Shown here: positions 55,270 through 64,000 of the stretch, in pieces
Position numbering within the stretch: the first letter of the stretch is position 1
Layout: every line of letters begins with the position of its first letter
Source of the DNA: Scalesia atractyloides
Taxonomy: Eukaryota; Streptophyta; Magnoliopsida; Asterales; Asteraceae
Direction: 5' to 3'
Assembly: GCA_947069175.1 (NCBI GenBank)
Contig: CAMTDV010000013.1
Coordinates: 27,035,857 to 27,099,856, forward strand
DNA length: 64,000 nucleotides
Notes under the pieces: generated by a model
Seen by the model: the letters and a program-made list of their open reading frames with translations, nothing else
What the model was told of the DNA's origin: nothing
Database searches by the model: none
Made by a program: the position numbers and the translations under genes

Positions 55270-56977
55270 CCCTCCTATATTTTTGTATGTCAGTGTATCG
55301 TCAGGGCAAACTACTAAAAAGACGCCCTATACCCCATCGCCACACCCCCACTTTTTGTATAATTTTTGGGAAAACAAGGGGGAATGTCCATCTGGTTAGG
55401 GGTGCATATCTTTTGTTCTATGGATTCTATGTTCAGTTTTTAATAACTCTTAATGTCACCTACTCAGCTACTTTTAGAGGGAAAATGTTAATGGTTCTAC
55501 GCCCGCGCAATGGTTTTGCCAAAACACGAAGAAAAGGTTATGCTTTTTGGCCCATCCCGATATAGGGGAAGTCCAAAAAAGGCACCCCTTCGAACGAAAG
55601 AAATGTTTTTTTGTTGCACCCAAACAAAAAAAATTGACATGCAAAAATGTGAATTTTGTCTCGCAAATACCGTGCGCACATGTCTTTGATAAATGCGTAT
55701 AAAAGGGACACTTTCGCCCACAGCTCACGATATACGCGAAAACTGGTCACTCTTTTTTTACACCAGGCGATTTATGCTTTTGCCAGCAGCTCTTGATATT
55801 CGCAAAAATAAAATGTCCCTAGAACGGGGAAAAATGTGTTTGCTGTACGAAAAGGAAAAAAAACGTCACCCTTCATTGATACGCTATATATCTGTAATTT
55901 TTTTTATTTTTTACCCCCTCGTACGGAGAAGGAAAACACCCTTCATTGATAATAGCCCGTTTTTTCATCCGTAAACATTGTTGCAACAAACACATTTTTT
56001 TCGTTTGGGTAGGCATAAAAATAAACCGCCTTTTTTTACACAAAGTGAAAAAGGTTACGCTTTTCTCCTAGCACCTGATACAAGTGCAGAAAACGACACC
56101 CTAAGTCGAAAAAGCGAAAACAACTGTTTTTATCTGCATTTTTACGTAAAAATGCTACCCATCGATCTTATTTTACGGTTGATATTTTCACCAGCGAAAA
56201 GGAGTGTTTTCGCGGAAAAAAACTTTTGAATCACAATTTAATTTAACTAACGCTCTTAGCCATGTTCCTCCTGAACGTATCCCCCATGTTTTTACGGTCT
56301 ATGTCTTGCAAGTTTTTTGGGGCTGCAGAACATTTTCTTTTTTATTTTACTCCCCTCGAATGTAAAAGATGTGTTCGTTGCAAAAAGAACCACCCTTTTA
56401 TACACCAAAGCGAACCCGTGATTAATGTGTTTTTTCATGGGCCGATGAAGTGTGCACACGACGCAATAAAAAATAAGAACAACATGGTTTTTGTGCACAC
56501 CAGGTTACTCCCCTGGGGCAAATTTAGACCAGTCCCTACAGTGGTAGCGTTAGTACCCTTACCCATGCCCAGTTAAGCCCTCAAGATCCTCCAGCGGGCA
56601 TGCTGTGTCCATTTTCCTTTTCATGTTTTCGTCTGTTTTTTACTTGACGAGCGCGTCACCACCACTCTCTTGGGAGCGCAAGCCTGCTCTTACATGTCAC
56701 TCTCATCACTTGGATACAATATACGATTGCATACCTTGCCCTTCAGCTTTTCTCTCGACTTTGTTCCTACTTTTCAAGAAAACATGAAAGGTAAAGCGAG
56801 AACCCTTACCTTTGTTTTTTTACAGGGCCTTTTTTAGGCAAATGAAAAAAATACAACACTAATGATCAAAATTAAAATACGTTTAAGAGTATCTGTACCA
56901 TGCACTGCAGTAGACGACTTTTATGTTGCCACGTTACCCGCTGCTTCTGATTTCTTGATGGTAGACTCCCCTCCTTC
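55270..56977. other. Homopolymer-rich unassigned DNA
   Basis: Many runs of four to eight A or T alternate with GC-bearing words, giving open frames in several phases with no recognisable protein. ACACCCTTCATTGATA-like text recurs (55866 and 55935). Part is duplicated at 57290-57470: the words TTTTCCTT-TCATGTTTTC and ACCATGCAC-GCAGTAGACGAC occur at both places. No assignment. Confidence 0.4.
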
Positions 56978-57131
56978 GAGTGGCGGATCCAGCCCTGTTT
57001 TGTGGGTTCATATGAACCCACTCGGTTTGGAAAAAATGGAAAAAAATAGTGAGAACTTTTTATGATTTGGAAAAAATAGTGAGAATCTATCAAAACGAAC
57101 CCACCGAAAGAAGTTTCTGGATCCGCCACTG
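56978..57131. mobile_element. hAT-type MITE
   Basis: Ends AGTGGCGGATCCAG (56979-56992) and the exact complement (57117-57130) within a 154-bp non-coding unit. The 8-bp sequence CCTCCTTC flanks it at 56970-56977 and 57132-57139. CAGTGGCGGATCC ends and 8-bp duplications are typical of plant hAT MITEs. The first base of the left end is G rather than C. Confidence 0.9.
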
Positions 57132-57139
57132 CCTCCTTC

Positions 57140-58288
57140 GTCCACAGCCTACAAGATTTCATCTGATTTTCCAACGCCACTATGCGTACTTAGACCACCT
57201 TGCGCATCTAGAGGGTTTCCTTCTGTGTGTGTTTTACGGCAAATGAAACAAAAAAAGGTTTTATTACGAGACACGATAATAAGTTAGGCGTAACATTTTC
57301 CTTGTCATGTTTTCTTCTGTTTTTAGGGGTAGTTTTTTTTAATCAAATGTAAAAAATAAACAAAAGTTAGTTAAAAAAAGCTTACGACTGTTCGTACCAT
57401 GCACCGCAGTAGACGACTTTTTTGATGCCTCTTCGACCACTACATCTGTTTTCTGGCAGGTAACCTCCCCTGGACTGGCGCTTGCGACTCGAACAAAGAA
57501 TCACCTACACATAAGTCTCCCACCTGCCCACCATCATCGACCACCCGCACCTCCTCAGTAAAAAAAAAAACAAATAGAAACTACTGAACACACCGAAAAC
57601 CTTTTTAACAACTAAAAATGGAACATTGCATGCAAAATTTAAATAGTGCGTATAAACAAAAGTGTTTGCAGGTTTTGTAATTTGTATACAAAAAAAAACG
57701 CAAAAAATGTATTTTGCTTGAGTTCCATTTACTGGTGCAGGGGGAGTTTGTAAATCTATGAGCATATTTGCAATATACGCCCACACCTTTCAAACTTTAC
57801 CCATCAGTGGCTAACAAAACTAACAATAAGGAGATAACAAACGAAATAGAAAAGGGATGTTATCGTTCTCATGGTCTTGCATGCCTGGGTTTGTTGGCGT
57901 TATAAAGGAGCTCGAAGATGAGCCGTACTTAACATTCAATGATTGGGGTGCTTCAGGGGATATTTGGATGGTTGCCAGCCTTTCAACGTTGTCCATTATC
58001 AAATGGTTTACTGTAGTGATGTCGCTTTCAGAACACACTACAACAGCGTTGCTCCAATGAGATCACCATTTCCGACAGGGGGAACTATCGCTCATACTTC
58101 TTGTGTATTGTTTTTTAATAGGGGTTTTTTATTGGTAAATGGAACCGGATGTAAACGATATATTGTGGGGTGGGGAAGACAAAAGATTTGATGGAAATGG
58201 GAGGGAAAGTCCTTGTGCTGATGGTTTATTGGAAAGGAGAATTTCATCATTTACCTAATTGTAAAATGGCTGCTCAATAATCTCGTAT
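57140..58288. other. Unassigned DNA between MITE and element E
   Basis: Continues the homopolymer-rich tract, with the duplicated words noted for 55270-56977. The short ORFs in 57857-58191 overlap on both strands and match no family I know. Confidence 0.4.
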
Positions 58289-58512
58289 CGCTATGAATCC
58301 ATCCATTATGTGGTGACTTTCCACATGTATAATCCTTTTATCTTATTTACTATTATACTAATGTGAGTGCCTATATATAATGGCATTTGTATATGATGTT
58401 AGATCAATGAATAAGAATTCTCCATGTTCTATTCTCTACATAATTTCATAGACTAGCTCTCATGTTTATATACATATATATTAGTTGCTAATAGACCGTT
58501 TTTTTCACAACA
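58289..58512 (+). mobile_element. 5' LTR of element E
   Basis: Begins CGCTATGAATCC where the 3' copy has TGTTATGAATG. TATATATAA at 58372-58380. Confidence 0.85.
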
Positions 58513-59212
58513 CGTTATTAGCACGAACGTGCTCTATGTGTTTTGTCACCTTGATGTGTTTCTTATACGATAGAAAGTTGGAAACCGTAGATGCGTAGCC
58601 ACTGCTGACAAAGCGTTTGATCTTCGGATCTGCAATCTCTACTAATAAAGGTATGATTCTTCGTATGATAATTTCATATTATATTTGATGATGATACATC
58701 AATTTTATTGGTGACACTTATTAATATACATATATAAACATAAAACTGATGATTACTATAAATTCTAGAATGTAGTCTCATGATTGACTCTTATCAATAT
58801 ATCTTTTTTTATTTGCTTTTAGAAGTTATTTTATATATATTAGCATATTGGTATTCATCAGAATTTAGATGTTACATCATAATTATGACGTTACAATTGA
58901 CTAATTCATCTTTTTCTAGTACTCATTATTAATTGAATAATTTTTGTTTTCGTTGACGACGACGATATTACGTATATTTATTTTATTTTTCTCTTTTACG
59001 AATAATCCTTTCTATTATTCTAAATTGGTTGGATTATCATTTAATTAGTTAATTTAATTATAATATATTTGTTCTATTCAAAAAAACTTTTACATACTTA
59101 GATATAAATGAGTTATGTGAGTAGTGCTCATTGGATATTAATCCTCTGTTTATAAACATCAATTGATTAAGTTTTAAATAAACTATACAACTTATAATGC
59201 AATATATTATTA

Positions 59213-59248
<36 letters not shown>

Positions 59249-59271
59249 ACATTATATTATTATTATTATTA

Positions 59272-59305
<34 letters not shown>

Positions 59306-61180
59306 GCAAATACCGTTTGGTACTTATACTAAGGTTAATGCTATAACAAATTTTGCATATAAGATAATCATATAATAGATTAATATTGCTAGATATCATT
59401 AGTTGTTTTTAGAGAAACATTTTCTAGCGGATGTCAGTACCTATCATGCATTCATTATCCCATGTCATAATGTTTAACATTTTATTTGCATATTAATTAT
59501 TACTATTGCTAGTATAAAATAGTGACTATTGCTATTGCTTCATATGTATAATGTATAGATTGCTTATATGATGTCATCAGTTGTTTAGATAAATAATATT
59601 TGAGAAAAAAATGAGTATGTTGTGTAATTCATAAGTATTACAATTTTCAAATAAAATTTTTAAATACAAGTAATAAATAATCTGAGAACTTGAAAGTGAT
59701 ATATGTTTAAGTTTTAAAGTAAGTGTTCAAAATATATAAGATATTATGCTTAGTTATACCATAATAAGTTATTACATAAATTATATGTGTTTGCTTATTA
59801 TTGATAAAAAGGTTTCTTATTTTATAAAGGCCCATTATAAGTTGTTTTTATATGATGACATGCTATAAAGTCATGTATTGTATGATTTGTTGCTATCTAT
59901 ACCTTGTATTCTTTATGTTATCCCTTCTTTGCATCGATAATACCGAATAGAACGACTAAACCAAAGTTGTGGTTTATTGTCATTCTCATGAAAAGTAGAA
60001 ATATGCTTCGATTTGACACCAAAAGTGTCATACTCCTTGTATCTCATTATCAAGTATAAAAGAAATATTATATGACTCGGATATATAATTACTTCTCAAT
60101 TGACGTTATAAAAAGAGAAGTTTATTTATAAGGGAAATCGGATAAAACAAATTTTGTTTGTCAAACCTCAAATATACTCCTGAAGTAGCAATATCATTAA
60201 AGGGTACAAACGTTTGAAACGACTGTATATATATTATGTTCGAGAAAATAATGGAACATAAAAATTGTATGGTTTTACTCTTATTCATGAAGTGAATATA
60301 TATTGATCATTGTAATCATGGGCATCATTGAAAAAATTATAATGATGATCATATTAATAATGAGATGACCATTAGAAGTGCAACAGTCATCATGTTAATA
60401 AGAGATCAAACTATTAGAAATTATAAGATAGCAAAGCTAATAATGAGATCGAATATCAGTATTATAATGATAGTCATGATAAGATCGACCACCAAAAGTG
60501 GTAAACTAGTGATTACATCACGGATGGTTTGAACTTTGAAGTTATAATATATTCTTTCATATCTTATGTTTTGTATTACATACGTGCAAGTAATACATAT
60601 ACAATATCATAAACCATAAGTTTATGGATCTTAATTATATGTTGGCGTGACCGATTAGACCACACCGAGCCAATGATGATGTGAAACTTAATGAATAACC
60701 AGAAAATTCTTCATGATAATTAAACATGTCATAGTTTCTCTCAACAAAAGTTAATTATTTACCAACCAAAGTAGGGTGTGAATCCCTAAAATATTATGGA
60801 ATGAATGAAGGATGTATATATCCAAACATGATACCGTTTAGTGTTTTTAAATCGATGCATCGTCTAAATGGTCATCAAATTTATAACTTGAAGTTGTATG
60901 TAGCTTAGCAAATGAGATAGCAAGCATATTATTCCATATTATCATATTTATGGTGGTTATAACATTGAATTTACTATCCATGTTACTAATGATTATTGGA
61001 ATAAGTATTGAACTTTCTAAATGGCTTTAAGCACAACGAATTGAAGAAGAGCAAAAGTTCATATTTGAGCACATGTGATTTTACATGCGGTAACATTATT
61101 TCACATCAAGCCAACATGTTGTAATAGTTTCTCCCATTATAGTTGGTTTTGATCAGGAACCAAATATTTCCCATCAAACT
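58513..61180 (+). pseudogene. Element E leader and gag to integrase-core region (unreadable)
   Basis: About 2.7 kb where gag, protease and most of integrase should lie. I find no readable domain, and the (TTA)n tract at 59205-59307 lies inside. Strong AT drift fits long decay. Confidence 0.4.
59205..59307. repeat. (TTA)n microsatellite
   Basis: Long TTA/ATT trinucleotide tract with two short interruptions, inside decayed element E. Confidence 0.95.
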
Positions 61181-61189
61181 TTTTATTGT

Positions 61190-61650
61190 ACGGTATACAT
61201 TGGAATTGATCCACCACAACGCACATAGATTGAAACTCAAATAATGTTGGGTGAAAATACTATTTATGATTACATACTTAGAGCAATTAACGAGAAATTT
61301 ATTTAGGGCTCATTAGATTTTAATTTAAGTAAATTAATGTTCCCAACATTAGGGGAGATTAATGGCAGTTGAAAAAGGAATGGGTATGCATGAATTATCA
61401 TTGATCCTCAAACTAAATTTTGTGAACAAGAAGTTCAAAAGATAATTCGTTACCTAGATTAAAGAACCAATCACCAGACATGTTAACTGACCTTAAATAC
61501 AGTTACTAAGTAAGTCACGTAGTCAACTGCTAATGCTCCAATTAAGTTAATTGTCCTAGTAGGGCAAACCATATATTAATGAGTCTATTGCACCCTGAAG
61601 CGTGGTAGAGTAGTCGATTCCAAGAAAATAAAAATTCCTTGAAAAATTGG
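61190..61650 (+). pseudogene. Element E: integrase C-terminal remnants
   Basis: VYIGIDPPQRT, DPQTKFCEQEVQKIIRYLD, ANAPIKLIVLVGQTI and LKRGRVVDSKK appear in successive broken frames. They match the segment following copia integrase in short-LTR lineages. Confidence 0.65.
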
Positions 61651-61899
61651 AGCAAGTAATGAAGAAGATTGTCAAGTCGAGATTATAGTAAAAAAAAGGT
61701 TTCTTTAAGAGACATTAGACATGATGGTTCTGGAAGAACCTCAGGTACCTGAAAATAAAGAGCTCTTAGTAAATTATATCATGTCTAGAAGTGTATGGAA
61801 TCGAAAAAAAATCGACGTCGTTATACTTTTGTATATAATATAGCGCTTGAAAAGATGAAATGATGAGGATCAAGATTTAAAATCTGCCTATGAATAAAT

Positions 61900-63400
61900 A
61901 CAAAGAAATGATTAGCCAAAATGGAACGATGCAAATGAGGCAGAGTTGAATTCCCTATTGAAATGGAAAGCTTACAGGCCAGTAGTCCATAAAAAATTGT
62001 AAATATATTTAATATAATTAGGTCTTTTACGTGGATCAACAATTGATGGCACAAGGATTTCGCAAAGACCTATGATTAATTATGAGGAGACGTATTCTCC
62101 AGTGGTGGATGCAATAGCTTTCCGGTATTTAATTAGTCTGGTAATATAAAGAGAGAAGTGATATGTGTCTTATAAATGTTATGTATTATTTAGATACTTA
62201 AGTTTACATGCAAGTCCTTGAAGGATTTAAGTTATGTAATTCATGTAAAGTAAGTTCTCGATAACAATATGATCGTTGTATACAGGTTCATTTTTGAATA
62301 CGATTGAACTCCTGATGAGTTTTTAAAGCAAGGTGAATCAAAACATCTTAATGAATACATTGAAAACTTGTACCCAGTGATTGTGATATCTCAATAAATA
62401 GTGTACACGCATGGTACAATATGCATTTTGGAGATAAATGCAAGTGTTCATGACACTTTTACATGATATAGATATCTATGTTAAATGGGCATATTTATAT
62501 AGCAAAACTCTTGAAGAGTGAAAGCACATGCATATATGGATAAGATGGAACGAATTCCCTCATGGATTGATAATGTTAGAAGCACTGATGTCAAAACCTC
62601 AAGAACATACTATATGAAGTTGACAAAATATGTGGACTAAATAATCGAGTCAAATATGATATAATTGACTCACCAGTGAGCTCGAAAACAAGAAATACAT
62701 ATGGTGAAATTGGTCCATTTGTTTTCATTAAAAGAACGATATGAGGTTTACAAGTATTGCAATATATGTTGATGATGTCATTGAATCTGTCGAAGAGAAA
62801 AAACAAGAGCTCAAATATTTAAGCAAGAATTTGCAAATAAAATACAATATTCAAATTTGTGGCTCAATACGTAGGACATACGTTTATATTATAATCCATC
62901 AATCATAATACATCTAGAAAATGTTGGACATTTTCGTATGGACAAAGCTTTTGGTGTAAGTACATTTAATGATGTTCAAATATTTGATATAGATAAAAAT
63001 GACTTTTATCATCTTCTATCAAAGAAGCAAAGATCCTTGGTCATGAAGTACCATAATTCAATAAAAATTGTATTAATATATCTTGCTAGCTATACATGAA
63101 CATATACCATTAAATTCATTGGCAAGATTTAACTCGTGTACGACGAGGAGATAGTGTAATGAGTAAAACATTTATTTTCTATACCCTTAAGGTACGAAAG
63201 GTATGGGTTCATATTTTACTAACCCATTAACAAGTTTGGATAGTTTTGTAAATGCAGCGATAATAACAAAAACATTCATGGATCTTATGGTATCTACTTA
63301 CAAGAGAAGGTAATTAAAGTTTTACATGAAGATCATACATCAACTTCATTAATAGATTGCACATAAAATGACAAATCACTCACTACAAAGTTTTTTAACA
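61900..63400 (+). pseudogene. Element E: RT and RNase H remnants
   Basis: NEAELNSLLKWKAY, then YEETYSPVVDAIAFRYLIS (about 62075-62135) and IAIYVDDVI with an intact YVDD at 62765-62776 identify copia RT. RNase H is barely traceable after 63000. Dozens of stops are present. Confidence 0.75.
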
Positions 63401-63449
63401 ACTTTCATAGAAGATTGGCACTTGTTACTTGAAATGATACATATTATAT

Positions 63450-63690
63450 TGAGGGGGAGTTTTACATAAATTGCACTCTTTACCCTTCACTAAGTTTTAT
63501 CCAATTGGATTTTCTTAATAAGGTTTTTTTAGACAACGTACCTGTCCGGAAGTATCAGGGGGAGACATTACGCGTTGCACTCTTTTTGCCTTAGCTGAGG
63601 TTTTGTCCCATTGGGTTTTTCTAGCAAGGTTTTTAATGAGGCAACATCATTAAGCGTATTAAAGAATAGTATTCCATCATGTGGATAGTC
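63450..63690 (+). repeat. Duplicated purine-tract region of element E
   Basis: AGGGGGAG followed by TTGCACTCTTT, a TTTTRTCCNATTGG word and a TAAGG/GCAAGGTTTTT word occurs at about 63452 and again at about 63558, 105 bp apart, before the true tract at 63691. Confidence 0.75.
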
Positions 63691-63699
63691 AAGGGGGAG

Positions 63700-63917
63700 T
63701 GTTATGAATGCATCCATTATGTAGTGACTTTTCACATGTATAATCCCTTTCTCTTATTTACTGTTGTACTAATGTGAGTGCCTATATATAATGGCATTTG
63801 TATTTAAGATCAATGAATAAGATTTCTCCATGTTCTATTCTCTACGTAATTTCATAGTCTAGCTCTTATGTTTATATACATATATATTAGTTGCTAATAG
63901 ACCGTTGTTTCACAACA
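63700..63917 (+). mobile_element. 3' LTR of element E
   Basis: Starts TGTTATGAATG after the purine tract and ends CACAACA. TATATATAA at 63783-63791. Confidence 0.88.
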
Positions 63918-64000
63918 ATATCTCAATTAATGTTTTTACTAAATTACCCGTGCATATATAATCACATGTAATATCAAGTGTCATCATCTCATTGGTCCAT

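Larger units (their letters stand above)
58289..63917 (+). mobile_element. Copia element E, decayed, both LTRs present
   Basis: A 5.6-kb element with 224- and 218-bp LTRs (58289-58512 and 63700-63917). They share CATCCATTATGT-GTGACTTT, a TATATATAA box and TTAGTTGCTAATAGACCGTT and end CACAACA. The purine tract AAGGGGGAG (63691-63699) precedes the 3' LTR. The primer region reads ACGTTATTAGCACGA, unlike the Met type of B and D. The interior is AT-rich and riddled with stops, with pol remnants from 61190. Short LTRs and the duplicated TTGCACTCTTT region fit the Ale/Retrofit copia lineage. No clean target duplication is seen. Confidence 0.85.

Noticed and set aside
55270..56580. Several overlapping ORFs of 60-104 codons
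   Set aside because: They lie in all phases, lack known motifs and reflect the base composition of the tract.
58284..63922. Target-site duplication for element E
   Set aside because: The flanks cgtat and atatc share only a TAT core; no convincing 5-bp match.

Overview
This is plant nuclear DNA made almost entirely of transposable elements in different stages of decay. No intact host gene, tRNA, rRNA or CRISPR array was recognised. Plant origin rests on Ty1/copia and chromovirus-type Ty3/gypsy polyproteins, initiator-Met primer-binding sites, a FAR1-type Mutator transposase and Tourist, hAT and CACTA type elements. The third ORFs downstream of copia pol and an LTR element carrying an ARID domain match families I remember mainly from Asteraceae (lettuce, sunflower and Tanacetum relatives). 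The species cannot be fixed from sequence alone.

Layout, left to right. Copia element A (+) enters from the left edge and ends in a 3' LTR at 3813-4289. Next come a probable solo gypsy LTR (4845-5890, -) and a 577-bp tandem duplication (6924-8037). Copia element B (-, 8156-19401) is complete end to end, with two LTRs, a perfect TCATG target-site duplication and a Met-tRNA primer site, but it has lost most of integrase and reverse transcriptase. To its right lie the edge of a minus-strand gypsy LTR (to 19899) and a Tourist-like MITE (19937-32619) split by copia element C (-, 20145 to about 32430). A Ty3/gypsy element (+, 33655-45882) follows. It is interrupted by an inverted LTR of its own family, which is in turn interrupted by a CACTA-like element (35653-37904). 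A two-gene Mutator-like element with palindrome arrays occupies about 47.2-51.1 kb. A pseudogene fragment at 52.2 kb is followed by element D (52579-55264), a short LTR element with TTTTC duplications, a gag zinc knuckle, a dead protease-like domain and an ARID domain. An unassigned homopolymer-rich tract (55.3-58.3 kb) contains a small hAT MITE. A decayed copia element E (58289-63917, +) closes the window.

How the parts fit together. B and C share one plan: LTR, primer site, leader, gag with knuckle 1, coiled coil, acidic linker, knuckle 2, protease, integrase, RT, RNase H, a conserved non-coding block, a second leader, ORF3 and LTR. Two observations stand out. First, a block of about 400 bp just after pol recurs in A, B and C while its surroundings diverge; it keeps several stem-loops, one with compensatory base changes, and so looks like a structured RNA element. 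Second, in B and C the gag leader and the ORF3 leader are both filled with a short motif that differs between the two elements (TCCGGA in B, TACGC with flanking AAA and TGG in C). Element A has no ORF3 and no such array downstream of pol. The Mutator-like element likewise has short palindrome arrays around its two coding modules. This arrangement recalls Arabidopsis VANDAL/VANC systems, in which an element-encoded protein recognises element-specific motifs in the element's own non-coding DNA. That functional reading is inference.
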